The notes below the pieces were generated by a model. The model searched no databases. It had not been told where the DNA came from and was given only the letters and a program-made list of their open reading frames with translations. 19,221 bases of DNA. It comes from Desulfurococcales archaeon (GTDB taxonomy: Archaea > Thermoproteota > Thermoprotei_A > Sulfolobales > NBVN01). The stretch lies in assembly GCA_026986255.1 (NCBI GenBank), contig JALSOX010000004.1, positions 1 through 19,221 of the forward strand, in the 5' to 3' direction. Both the position numbers and the translations under genes were made by a program. Every line of letters starts with the position of its first letter. The stretch's first letter is position 1. This document shows positions 1-7,488 of this stretch, one piece after another.

Positions 1-534
1 GCTGACGTTGAGGAGCCTCTCCAATTCATCAGTACTTAACCCTAGAAGGACGTATATCACGTACGTGTTGCCGCCACACCTAAGCTTTATTGGGCTACCG
101 AGTACGTGTCGTGCGTACCACGTTAAATGTGCCTCTGACTCATTTAATCCCCTGGCGAGGCTGTGGATACTTTTCTTGGCGACGTCCTTAGGTACAGCAT
201 GTGAAAACTCTATGAAAGCTGCCTGCACGTGTTCGTGCTCACCCCCCACATTGAATGCTACGTAGCTGGTGCGTGAGGATGCGGCATAGCCTGAGATAAG
301 TGATGTGAGGATCACCGTGATGGTTACTATTAATGTTAAGGGGTTCTTGAAAACTACTCGCGTGGTTCGCACTAGGAATGTTAGGCGGGAAACGCTGGAG
401 CTTTTCCTGCCGGACTCCCTTTCCGGCGGGTGGGGCGACTCTGTCCTAGCGTACCTAATCGCTAAGTACATGAATGCTACTGTCGCGGCAACGTAAGTCA
501 CCGTCATTAGGATGAAGCTCACTGACGAGTTCAC
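1..534 (-). CDS. Unrecognised membrane protein, N-terminal part (runs off left edge)
   Basis: Reading the minus strand from a GTG at 534-532 gives 178 open codons to base 1, so the gene is truncated by the window edge. The GTG sits one base after the TAG of the OPT transporter gene, which argues for translational coupling and membership of the same operon. The visible part has a first hydrophobic segment at residues 5-26, a polar Arg/Ser/Pro-rich linker (about 28-60), a second hydrophobic segment at 64-84, then a soluble domain containing one Cys and several His. I do not recognise the family. Two plus-strand ORFs in the same stretch (8-265, 305-496) are shadows. From context it could be an accessory subunit of the transporter, or simply a co-transcribed membrane protein. 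That it is a gene is well supported; its function is unknown. Confidence 0.7.
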   Translation of the reverse strand, partial: MNSSVSFILMTVTYVAATVAFMYLAIRYARTESPHPPERESGRKSSSVSRLTFLVRTTRVVFKNPLTLIVTITVILTSLISGYAASSRTSYVAFNVGGEHEHVQAAFIEFSHAVPKDVAKKSIHSLARGLNESEAHLTWYARHVLGSPIKLRCGGNTYVIYVLLGLSTDELERLLNVS

Positions 535-535
535 C

Positions 536-2248
536 CTAAGCCACCCCGGCAAGTGAGAGGATTACCGATGTAGCGACGCCCGCTCCTGCCCCAGCAAGCA
601 TTATGGAGGCGTTATATAGGAGGCTCTCGTAAACATCCGTCCCAACCCTTAGAGCAACGTACTTTACGGCTGAGGCTAGCAGAAAGAGTAAGCCCAGGTC
701 AGGCGTCAGCGTTAGGCCGAGGAGCACGGCAAACAATGATATACCGCCTAAGCGGAGTACCCTCAAAGCAAGTATCAAGGCTACCGCTAGAACCGCACCC
801 ATGGTCACAGCTATCGTGCTGAATGAAGTCACGTCGCCAAGGTAGACTGCCTTCATCCACATGACTACTGGCACCCACCTAAGCAAGTTAAGTTTCGGTG
901 AATTAACACCGTAAACACTTAGGAGGATATGCCCATACATGAACGTTACTGGAGCACCTAGGAGGAGAGCTACCGCCAGCCAATAAGCCGGTACCTCAGG
1001 TTCTACATTAACTGCTCTACCAGCCTTCATCACGTTCATTGAGGCACCGGCAATGAACTGCGGCATCGGTACCCCCGTGTAGGGATCTAGGAGTACGTAG
1101 GGCATGGCTCCCCGGGCACCAGCACCGTACAGGGCTAGAGTCGCTAATGGTAACGTAGATTGGGAAGCCGTCCCGGCTTCCCCGACGACGCGGATCGTTA
1201 CTAAGGTAATTATGAATTGAAGCACTATGTAGGCTGGTGCGAGCATAAGGAGCCTTTGTGTAACGGCACCCATTAGGCACGCCACAATAACCGGGACAGA
1301 CATTAAGGCTATGGCTACCGCGAACCTCTTACTTAAGTAGTTACTCATAGCTATGAACCTGAACGTGGCCAGCAACGCCTTCCTGCTAGAGAACATATAG
1401 AAGGCAGTAATTACGACTAAGAACCCTATTATAGTCGAGGCCGTTAAGGGAGCCGCCGCAACAGCCATGTCCTCTGCACGCATGAATGGTGTCGACACCA
1501 GTACTCCGGACGCGACGAATACGGGGGTTAGGATAAGGTACATTAGTAGGTTACCTATGCCTACACCTACGGATGTACTTAAGGGTATTAATAGCGCCAG
1601 TAGGAATACGAAAAGATCCAATGAAATAGCTATCGCTGAACCCGGCAGTACTGATTGAAGAGCCGGTGTGGGGTCCACGGAAGGTACGTTTAAGGCGATT
1701 ACTGCTAGTTCTAGGATAAGCCCCAAGGTGAACGGGGCAATTACTTGTTTCTTGGGAAGTAGTGACGCCAACCTAATCATTGCTGAGGCAGCAGTCCCGA
1801 CAGGGAACGGAAGTTTTTCCTTCTCGGTGAAGTGCTTAAAGAATACTAAGGAGAACGCTATGCCTGAGGCTGATGCTGCCGTTGCGAAGAGGTAGAAGAT
1901 GATTGACCTCACCTGCACTTCCGGGCCAACGAAACGTAGCCAGTCAGGGAGTGCTAGCTTTCTTGGGTCACCTACTTCGCCAAGCATAGTGTAAGTTATG
2001 TACATGCCCGACGTTATTGCTGTTGAGAGTGAGGTGCCTGAGGCTATCGCAACCGCGACCACGTGCTCTAACGGTGTGGGGCGTCGTTTGAGGAGCGCCG
2101 TGAAGAGAATTAGTGTTAGCACAGCCGCTATGATGGGGGATAGCTCTGACGTGGTGTACCCTGTGACTGCGTAGCCGTAAGTATCTATGAATCCCATGAG
2201 TAGCCCGACAGCTGTTCCGACAATGATCGCGCTACCTAGTTTACCCAC
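536..2248 (-). CDS. OPT/YSL-superfamily transporter-like membrane protein
   Basis: A 570-residue, very hydrophobic protein with roughly 14 membrane segments. The best family sign is the segment KEKLPFPVGTAAS at about residues 143-155, which matches the LP(Y/F)P.GTA signature of the oligopeptide-transporter (OPT/YSL) superfamily; the Gly/Ala-rich N-terminus and overall length (OPT proteins are usually 550-700 aa) also fit. Family members carry small peptides, metal chelates or siderophore-like molecules across the cytoplasmic membrane, driven by ion gradients; the substrate here cannot be read from sequence. The GTG start lies inside the end of the DUF447 gene (8-nt overlap), with a G-rich ribosome-binding site inside that gene, and the next gene starts 1 nt after its TAG stop, so the three genes form one operon. 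An alternative is another polytopic carrier family, but the OPT-like motif makes this less likely. Confidence 0.72.
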   Translation of the reverse strand: MGKLGSAIIVGTAVGLLMGFIDTYGYAVTGYTTSELSPIIAAVLTLILFTALLKRRPTPLEHVVAVAIASGTSLSTAITSGMYITYTMLGEVGDPRKLALPDWLRFVGPEVQVRSIIFYLFATAASASGIAFSLVFFKHFTEKEKLPFPVGTAASAMIRLASLLPKKQVIAPFTLGLILELAVIALNVPSVDPTPALQSVLPGSAIAISLDLFVFLLALLIPLSTSVGVGIGNLLMYLILTPVFVASGVLVSTPFMRAEDMAVAAAPLTASTIIGFLVVITAFYMFSSRKALLATFRFIAMSNYLSKRFAVAIALMSVPVIVACLMGAVTQRLLMLAPAYIVLQFIITLVTIRVVGEAGTASQSTLPLATLALYGAGARGAMPYVLLDPYTGVPMPQFIAGASMNVMKAGRAVNVEPEVPAYWLAVALLLGAPVTFMYGHILLSVYGVNSPKLNLLRWVPVVMWMKAVYLGDVTSFSTIAVTMGAVLAVALILALRVLRLGGISLFAVLLGLTLTPDLGLLFLLASAVKYVALRVGTDVYESLLYNASIMLAGAGAGVATSVILSLAGVA

Positions 2249-2966
2249 TCTCCCACCCTCTCCCGAGGGCTTCTGAGGTATCTGAACAGGTATAGTTCCC
2301 TGCGAGCCTAAGCACTGCGGAACACACGCGCCTTAATTCTTTGCTACCTATCCTCATAGATAGCGAGCATGCTCTACTTATTCTTCTGAAATACTTCATC
2401 CTCTCTTCACAGGACATACTTGTTGCTAGGGCCGCTAACTTAGTTAGGTACACTAAAGCCTCGATTACTGCCGAGGCTCCCCGGCTATAAGCTATCCCCG
2501 ACCCCTCACATTCGTACGCATCAATAACGAACCCAATGACCATGTCCCTCCCTCTCGCATCGCGATACTGCGCCCTGACCTCGCACTCAAGTACTAAGTC
2601 AATGCCGCCGCTCAGCCTAGGTGGGCGTACATGATATGATGGAAGTAGCGTTAGGGATTGCTTGTGAAATAAGGAATTAAAGAAGGTAATCGGGTCGTGA
2701 GTGAAGTTTAACGTGAACTCCGGGACTTGACGTAGATTCATGGATGTACGTGTCTCGGGGTAAGGCCTTATGACGACACACACTTCAGACCCTCTATCAA
2801 GTATCTCTACCCCCATAGGAGCGGTGTTTACTCTACCTAAAGCATCTACTGTGACACATATCCCCTCATGCAGGCCATACCTAAGATACCTTCTTACCAA
2901 GTCCCGCACCCTTACCGACAGTGTCACAGCATCACCCGCTTCAAAGGCACGTTCACCCTGACACAA
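2241..2966 (-). CDS. DUF447 family protein (flavin-reductase-like split-barrel)
   Basis: A 241-residue soluble protein. Residues 32-53 (LHEGICVTVDALGRVNTAPMGV) match the hallmark of the archaeal DUF447 family, in which a '.EGI..T......G..N.APMG' strand-turn begins an FMN-binding split-barrel-like fold; residues 84-96 (FTLNFTHDPITFF) match the next conserved block. The C-terminal half is helical, with several Cys. The chemistry of DUF447 is not established to my knowledge; a flavin- or pterin-linked role is inferred from fold and neighbours. It is divergent from mptE across a 48-nt gap and heads the OPT-transporter operon. The listed start is a TTG; an in-frame GTG at 2927-2925 is an alternative, and the first about 13 residues are not conserved-looking, so the N-terminus is uncertain. 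Confidence 0.72.
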   Translation of the reverse strand: MCQGERAFEAGDAVTLSVRVRDLVRRYLRYGLHEGICVTVDALGRVNTAPMGVEILDRGSEVCVVIRPYPETRTSMNLRQVPEFTLNFTHDPITFFNSLFHKQSLTLLPSYHVRPPRLSGGIDLVLECEVRAQYRDARGRDMVIGFVIDAYECEGSGIAYSRGASAVIEALVYLTKLAALATSMSCEERMKYFRRISRACSLSMRIGSKELRRVCSAVLRLAGNYTCSDTSEALGRGWESG

Positions 2967-2984
2967 CTCTCAGAAAACCATCAC

Positions 2985-2990
2985 TTTAAT
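2985..2990 (+). promoter_or_regulatory. TATA box of mptE
   Basis: TTTAAT centred about 27 nt before the ATG of mptE, in an A/T-rich 48-nt divergent gap. The spacing would put the transcript start at or just before the ATG, the leaderless arrangement common in Thermoproteota. Confidence 0.4.
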
Positions 2991-3014
2991 GAGTTTAGAC
3001 AGAAAAAGTAAGTT

Positions 3015-3752
3015 ATGCGGGTGTGGTGGGTGGACTTAAGAGACCCGGTAACATGGCTGCATATATACTCCTTTATCCGCTCGGATCTAGGTTTTGATGA
3101 AGGTAGTGACTGCACTGCTGCCATGCTCCTTGACGCCGTGCTCTCTGCACGTATCGAGGATGCTGAGGAACCCATCGGATTGCTACGGTCAATGCTTCAG
3201 GGGGCAAGAGCGTTGGTGGTTGGGGCGGGGCCCTCATGCGTTAAATGCCGGGAGGTTCGTAGCTCGTATGACGTCATAATCTGTGCTGATGGGGCCACAC
3301 GCTGCTGCATAAACTCTGGTGTGAGGCCAGATATAGTTGTAACTGACTTAGACGGGGTTCAGGGGTTCGAGGAATTACTTCGCGATACGTTGGTTGTGGT
3401 GCACGCGCACGGAGATAACATACGGTTACTCACTACATCGCTTCCCTCGGTACTCGAGGTGAGCACGGGGGTTGTGGGAACTAGTCAGTGCTTAGTGAGT
3501 AGTAGGGTACGCATATTCGGGGGATTCACTGACGGTGATCGGGCAGCTTACCTAGCAAGTTACTTTAACGCCCGACGTATCGGGTTAGTGGGTTTCGACT
3601 TCAGCGGGGTTGTGGGGCGGTACTCTAAGCCCTTCATGGCTCGTGAGGCGCGCGCATCATCGGTTAAGTTAAGGAAACTTAAATGGGCTAGAGTTTTACT
3701 AGCATATTTGAGGAGCTGGCGCGGTGAAGAGTACGTCGTCTGGGAAGGGTAG
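3015..3752 (+). CDS. mptE: 6-hydroxymethyl-7,8-dihydropterin pyrophosphokinase, MptE type (DUF115)
   Basis: MptE transfers pyrophosphate from ATP to 6-hydroxymethyl-7,8-dihydropterin, activating it for coupling to the aminobenzene half of tetrahydromethanopterin-type cofactors; it replaces bacterial FolK in archaea. The 245-residue protein shows the family pattern in order: VVGAGPS (68-74), IICADGAT (88-95), PDIVVTDLDG (105-114), HAHGDN (130-135) and GGFTDGDRA (169-177). These glycine and acidic residues form the nucleotide/metal site in the DUF115 fold. Length is typical for the archaeal enzyme. It starts at an ATG behind a TATA-like box, overlaps the following mptG by 29 nt, and is divergent from the DUF447 gene. 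Its pairing with mptG and an mptN-like gene strongly supports the pterin assignment over other DUF115 proteins. Confidence 0.88.
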   Translation: MRVWWVDLRDPVTWLHIYSFIRSDLGFDEGSDCTAAMLLDAVLSARIEDAEEPIGLLRSMLQGARALVVGAGPSCVKCREVRSSYDVIICADGATRCCINSGVRPDIVVTDLDGVQGFEELLRDTLVVVHAHGDNIRLLTTSLPSVLEVSTGVVGTSQCLVSSRVRIFGGFTDGDRAAYLASYFNARRIGLVGFDFSGVVGRYSKPFMAREARASSVKLRKLKWARVLLAYLRSWRGEEYVVWEG

Positions 3753-4695
3753 GGGAGTCGCCGTCATTGCTGGGTACAGGGTTCACTTAGGGTTCTACAG
3801 GTTCTACGACCCTCCCTACGTCTACGGTTCCCTAGGCGTTAGCCTAAGCAATCCAAAGCTAATTATTAATGTCTCTCTGAAGGAGCACTCAGGCATACAG
3901 GTAAGCGCCCCCACAGAGGAATCTAGAGGCTTAATTCAGTGGGTACTCGCTTCCCTCAACATCAGCGGCGTCAGCGTTACGTTAAGCGGTTATGTTGAAC
4001 ACCACGTGGGGTTAGGGAGTAGGACCAGGATTATCATGGCGTTGCTGAAAGCCCTTGAGGTGCTGGGCATGATCAACGAGCCGGTGGACGTACTAGCACG
4101 TAGGCTCGGTGTAGGGTCTGTTTCCGCTGTTGGGATGTACTCCTTCCTCAATGGAGGATTCGTAGCTGACACAGGTAGGCTGGTTTCTAGTGGTGAGGGA
4201 CCTGATTTGCTGCTCTCCCTTAACGTTCCCAGAGAATGGCGTGTGGTGCTGTGCATACCTCAAGGCAGGAGAGGACTGAGCGAGAAGGATGAGGAACCGA
4301 TCCTCAGTAAGGTTAGGCCTCATCCAAAGCAGGACATGCTTTACGCGTTATTCACTAAGTTAATAACGGCAATACCCCTTAGGGACTACCGCTCCTTCGC
4401 GAAGGCATTAACTAAGCTACAAGTGCTCACCGGCGAGTACTTTAGTAAGTATCAGGGAGGGATATTCTGCTGCGACGAAAGCAAGGAGCTAGCGAGGATG
4501 CTGGAGAGGTCTGGAGCACTGGGTGTGGGTCAAAGCAGTTGGGGACCAGCCGTATATGGGTTCGTGGACAGCGCTAAGAAGGCAAGGCATATCGCATCAG
4601 AGATCATTAAGCTAAGCAATGAAGTGGGGATTAGGACTAACGTGATGATCACTAGTATTCCTGCTCACGGTCATCAGATCATTGATAAGGCGTAA
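3724..4695 (+). CDS. mptG: Beta-ribofuranosylaminobenzene 5'-phosphate synthase (GHMP fold)
   Basis: This enzyme condenses 4-hydroxybenzoate or p-aminobenzoate with PRPP, releasing CO2 and PPi, to give the ribofuranosyl-aminobenzene phosphate that defines tetrahydromethanopterin-type cofactors. The 323-residue protein has the family's N-terminal YRVHLGFYRF (18-27), the GHMP-kinase-like loop HHVGLGSRTRI (93-103), a glycine-rich helix start LGVGSVSAVGMYSFLNGG (118-135) and the C-terminal GALGVGQSSWGPAVYGF (284-300), which is very characteristic of RFAP synthase. The GTG at 3724 overlaps mptE by 29 nt; no later ATG/GTG/TTG precedes the conserved first strand, so the overlap is real. The 3' end overlaps the convergent sugar-phosphate transferase gene by 22 nt. 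Sulfolobales and other non-methanogenic archaea also carry this enzyme, so methanogenesis is not implied. Confidence 0.9.
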   Translation: MKSTSSGKGRGVAVIAGYRVHLGFYRFYDPPYVYGSLGVSLSNPKLIINVSLKEHSGIQVSAPTEESRGLIQWVLASLNISGVSVTLSGYVEHHVGLGSRTRIIMALLKALEVLGMINEPVDVLARRLGVGSVSAVGMYSFLNGGFVADTGRLVSSGEGPDLLLSLNVPREWRVVLCIPQGRRGLSEKDEEPILSKVRPHPKQDMLYALFTKLITAIPLRDYRSFAKALTKLQVLTGEYFSKYQGGIFCCDESKELARMLERSGALGVGQSSWGPAVYGFVDSAKKARHIASEIIKLSNEVGIRTNVMITSIPAHGHQIIDKA

Positions 4696-5687
4696 TACAC
4701 GGTCAGCGCGATTGCGTCGGATATTATTAATAATAATGTATAGGCAATGACTATTTCCTTCTCTGTAAGGGGCTCCTTAAGTATGAGGAGTTGAACCAAC
4801 GTTACTGGAGCCTCCGGGTTTCTTGAGGGTCTTATTCGCCAATCATCGCCTAACACCGCTGGCCGCACCTTTATTCGTTCTTTGTTCTTCAGGCCTTTTA
4901 TTGAGGAAAGTATGCTGAAGCCGTTGAGAACCAGCGGAATTAGCAGAAGTATGAACAGGAACTCCTCACGACAAAGCGCCATTGCCGAAGCCAGTAACCC
5001 TCCCATGAGGAAGGAGCCGCAGTTCCCATTAAATACCTTAGCTGGGTACTTGTTGAAGGGGAGGTACCCTACTAGGCCCCCTAGGCTGGCCATGAGGAAT
5101 ACAAGCGCTCCTGGGAGCGGCTCCACCTTAGGGGCAAGGATCATGCCTACCAGCAATGAAGTCAACACTATTATCGAGGCGGTCGGCGCGACCCCATTAT
5201 GCGTGTCAGCCATGTTCAACGCGTTGGCGGCCACGCTATACCCTACAATGAATAGGAGTGGGTAAAGTATCGTTAGCCTTAACGTACCATTTAATACCGG
5301 CAAGTAAGGTCTCGGGACGTAGGCATGGGCAAGAACAGGTACTAACGCTGGCGTTGCGAAGACCGCAACCTTAGCTACCGCACCTATACCCCTCACATCA
5401 TCCACCAACCCTAAAAACCCGGTAAGTAGGATAGCGGACATGTATACAGCAACGACGGTCAGGTTAAGGTAAAGCGCCACTAAGGCCGCAACCCCGCACA
5501 CCACCATTAAGGCCGGCCCGCCTGACTTGGGAACGAGTGGGTTCCCTGGTTTGTGAGCATCCGGAGCTAAGTAGCCCCTAGACCCCTCAATCTTCACCAC
5601 AGCAGCCGTGACTACGTAAGAAAGCAGTCCGCAACCCGCGAACCACGCCAATAAGTAGTAGATGTTTACGTCGCCAGCATTACTCAA
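4674..5687 (-). CDS. MraY/GPT-type polyprenyl-phosphate sugar-1-phosphate transferase (GT4-like)
   Basis: A 337-residue membrane protein with about 10 hydrophobic segments, matching the polyprenyl-phosphate N-acetylhexosamine-1-phosphate transferase family (MraY, WecA, eukaryotic/archaeal GPT/AglH). Landmarks are DAHKPG..LVPKSGGPA (43-59), the acidic pair DD at 96-97 in LGLVDDVRG, and NALNMADTHNG (155-165), which includes the conserved Asp (161). The family charges a dolichyl-type lipid carrier with a sugar phosphate, the first step of N-glycan or surface-polymer assembly. Odd: the usual FxGDxGS motif reads FNGNCGS (219-225), with Asn222 in place of a normally conserved metal-site Asp. The start is a TTG at 5687; no nearby ATG is in frame before the first membrane segment. 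Its 3' end overlaps mptG tail to tail, and its promoter region is shared with mptN. Confidence 0.82.
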   Translation of the reverse strand: MSNAGDVNIYYLLAWFAGCGLLSYVVTAAVVKIEGSRGYLAPDAHKPGNPLVPKSGGPALMVVCGVAALVALYLNLTVVAVYMSAILLTGFLGLVDDVRGIGAVAKVAVFATPALVPVLAHAYVPRPYLPVLNGTLRLTILYPLLFIVGYSVAANALNMADTHNGVAPTASIIVLTSLLVGMILAPKVEPLPGALVFLMASLGGLVGYLPFNKYPAKVFNGNCGSFLMGGLLASAMALCREEFLFILLLIPLVLNGFSILSSIKGLKNKERIKVRPAVLGDDWRIRPSRNPEAPVTLVQLLILKEPLTEKEIVIAYTLLLIISDAIALTVYYALSMI

Positions 5688-5718
5688 GGCTTCATGCCTC
5701 AGTAATTCACAGAACGGC

Positions 5719-5733
5719 TTAACTTAAATTTTT
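5719..5733. promoter_or_regulatory. Shared divergent promoter of the GT4-like gene and mptN-like gene
   Basis: The segment around TTAACTTAAATTTTTA carries A/T-rich TATA-like sequence on both strands, about 35-40 nt from both starts. On the plus strand a GGAG ribosome-binding site (5753-5756) lies 8 nt before the mptN ATG, implying a short leader. Confidence 0.4.
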
Positions 5734-5764
5734 ACGAGAAGAATAGGGGAAAGGAGCAGAAGTT

Positions 5765-6649
5765 ATGAAGGTGGCTGTCATACATGACGTCCCCGTACCG
5801 CCCAGTACAACTAGGCAAATCTTTGTCGCGTTAATGAAGCGTGGCGTCGATACTACATACTTAAGAGTATCCAGGATGACGCCAGTAATAGGTCGGGGCA
5901 CTTCAGCCATAATCTACGGAAGACGAGTAATTGAAGTCGACGCAGCCATAGTCAGGGGGTTAGGCATGGTCACGTCAACCGAGGCAATATTCAAGAGGGT
6001 GGATGTGTTAAAGCAGATGCGTGACTCGGGGACCCTTATAGTTAACTCGCCGGAATCCATACTTAATGCACGGGATAAGCTTAGGTCTATGCAATTACTG
6101 TCAACTGCCGGCCTACCAATACCGGATACCGTGGTGACTGAGGACTTAGTGGTCGTAGTTAACGTCGTTAGGGAGTGGGGTAAGTGCGTCATAAAGCCCT
6201 TAATGGGTAGTATGGGTTATGGTGCGGTTCTCACTGACGACCCTGACGTGGCTTACATGGTGGCTAAGGTATGGATCTCACATAATCAACCAGTAATGAT
6301 TCAAAAATACGTAAGGTCTGTGAACAGGGATATACGGGTCTTCGTGGTTGGTGACGAAGTCCTAGGCGGTATATACCGTTACGCACCGGAAGGGAGCTGG
6401 AAAACTAATGTAGCGCAGGGAGCAAGGGTTGAGAGGGCTGAACTCAACCGTGAAATTAAGGAGTTAGCGCTTGAGGCTACGAGGAGGCTTGAATTATTGT
6501 ATGCTGGTGTGGACATAGGTGAGTTCGAGGGGGGTTATGTTATCTACGAAGTAAACTCCATGCCTAACTGGCTGGGGTTTATGGAGGGAACCGGCATTAA
6601 CCCGGCGGAGTACCTCGCTGAGCTGGTAGTTGCCTTACTGAGGAAGTGA
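5765..6649 (+). CDS. mptN: RimK-family ATP-grasp alpha-L-glutamate ligase, MptN-like
   Basis: A 294-residue ATP-grasp enzyme. It shows NSPESI (94-99), the ATP-binding strand IKPLMGSMGYGA (143-154), EKYV-like IQKYV (179-183), DIRVFVVG (189-196), the substrate/Mg loop YRYAPEGSWKTNVAQGA (204-220), YAGVDIGE (246-253) and YEVNSMPNW (261-269), whose Glu262 and Asn264 are metal ligands. RimK-fold ligases join an amino acid, usually glutamate, to a carboxylate. MptN adds L-glutamate to tetrahydromethanopterin to make tetrahydrosarcinapterin. The closest alternatives are LysX of the AAA lysine pathway and CofF; the neighbouring mptE/mptG favours MptN, but substrate choice cannot be proven by eye. The ATG is preceded by a GGAG site. 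It ends 25 nt from the convergent Lrp gene. Confidence 0.72.
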   Translation: MKVAVIHDVPVPPSTTRQIFVALMKRGVDTTYLRVSRMTPVIGRGTSAIIYGRRVIEVDAAIVRGLGMVTSTEAIFKRVDVLKQMRDSGTLIVNSPESILNARDKLRSMQLLSTAGLPIPDTVVTEDLVVVVNVVREWGKCVIKPLMGSMGYGAVLTDDPDVAYMVAKVWISHNQPVMIQKYVRSVNRDIRVFVVGDEVLGGIYRYAPEGSWKTNVAQGARVERAELNREIKELALEATRRLELLYAGVDIGEFEGGYVIYEVNSMPNWLGFMEGTGINPAEYLAELVVALLRK

Positions 6650-6674
6650 CCAGTACTTATCGGGGAGCCTATAA

Positions 6675-7151
6675 CTAGGTCTTGAGGAGCTTTGCCAAGA
6701 ATTCCGTGCTTACCTGATTTGATATCACCTTAAGAACGTATCGCACGCGAATGTCTTTAACACCGTTTATCCTCGCCACAGCATCTATTTTCTCCGATAG
6801 ATCAATATTGTCTCGAGCAATAATCCTCGCGGTGATAGGATACTCACTACTTACCTCGTAAACCTCAACCGCCCAGGGCATATTCTTCAACTGCATTAAT
6901 ATGTCCCCCATCCTCTTAGGTTCTGCCCTGATGTCAACGAATGCTTGAACGATGAAACCCAACTTACTTAAATCAACGTCAACCGTGAACGCACGCAGCA
7001 CGCCCGTCTCTATTAACTTCCTTACGCGCATGTATATCGTCGACTCACCTAGATTCAGCATCCTCGCTATCTGACTGTAGGGAGTTCTAGCATTTCTGAG
7101 AAGCACTGACAAGATCTTTAAGTCCGTACTGTCAACGCCTCCAGGCATCAC
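6675..7151 (-). CDS. Lrp/AsnC-family transcriptional regulator
   Basis: A 158-residue protein with the standard two-part layout: an N-terminal winged helix-turn-helix (about 5-55, DSTDLKILSVLLRNARTPYS then IARMLNLGESTIYMRVRKLI) and a C-terminal RAM/ACT-like effector domain (about 65-145) that normally binds an amino acid and builds octamers. Such regulators in archaea act on amino-acid metabolism or as global regulators, binding near the TATA box. The listed start is GTG at 7151, giving a 4-nt GTGA overlap with the upstream small gene; the very next codon is ATG (7148), giving TGATG, so either start keeps the two genes coupled. The threonine ammonia-lyase gene begins divergently about 340 nt away, beyond the small gene, and is a plausible target (inference). 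Confidence 0.9.
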   Translation of the reverse strand: MMPGGVDSTDLKILSVLLRNARTPYSQIARMLNLGESTIYMRVRKLIETGVLRAFTVDVDLSKLGFIVQAFVDIRAEPKRMGDILMQLKNMPWAVEVYEVSSEYPITARIIARDNIDLSEKIDAVARINGVKDIRVRYVLKVISNQVSTEFLAKLLKT

Positions 7152-7390
7152 TGCCTCACCCCACGCTCCTCACACTTCTTACCGAACCTGTTCTCAATCA
7201 CTACTATGGCTCCGCGCCCTTCCTCACGGGCATCGATCATGGATAATCCGTTCTTAACGGAGTACACGGGGACTAAGCTCAGTAGATCCAGAGTGTCTAA
7301 CCTAATCTCAACGCTGTCTCCGCACTCTAAATCATGGGCTAGTTCACGCATTAGGTTCCTTAATTTTGCCTCAGTACTTACTTCCCGCAA
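7148..7390 (-). CDS. Small hypothetical protein coupled to Lrp regulator
   Basis: An 80-residue soluble, charged protein starting from a TTG at 7390. I do not recognise a family. It appears to have a helix (8-22), two or three strands around a short loop (25-45) and a strand ending in IVVIENRF (62-69), with Cys at 23 and 73. Size and outline resemble small TusA/DUF2249-like alpha-beta proteins, but no diagnostic motif is visible. Evidence that it is a gene is its overlap with the start of the Lrp gene (stop TGA within GTGATG) and its codon pattern, like that of its neighbours. A short plus-strand ORF over the same bases (7206-7403) is treated as a shadow. It could modulate the Lrp regulator or merely share its transcript. 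Confidence 0.55.
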   Translation of the reverse strand: MREVSTEAKLRNLMRELAHDLECGDSVEIRLDTLDLLSLVPVYSVKNGLSMIDAREEGRGAIVVIENRFGKKCEERGVRQ

Positions 7391-7443
7391 TTATGTTCCC
7401 TAAAGTCTATGTTTTACGGAGGTTATTAATGAGAAGCATATCA

Positions 7444-7454
7444 TTTTATTTAAA
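7444..7454 (+). promoter_or_regulatory. TATA box of threonine ammonia-lyase gene
   Basis: The A/T-rich TTTTATTTAAA about 38 nt before the GTG start would give a short leader. A second T-rich stretch at 7464-7471 is nearer and could instead serve a leaderless transcript. Confidence 0.35.
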
Positions 7455-7488
7455 CGCAGACGTGATTTTTACGCGGGTGCGCTGAACG

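Noticed and set aside
8..496. Plus-strand ORFs of 85 and 63 residues at the left edge
   Set aside because: They lie opposite an open 178-codon minus-strand frame that directly follows the OPT gene and has clear membrane segments; the plus ORFs show no motif or start signal.
4882..5265. Plus-strand ORF of 127 residues
   Set aside because: It is antisense to the sugar-phosphate transferase, whose motifs cover this stretch; its composition is that of a shadow frame.
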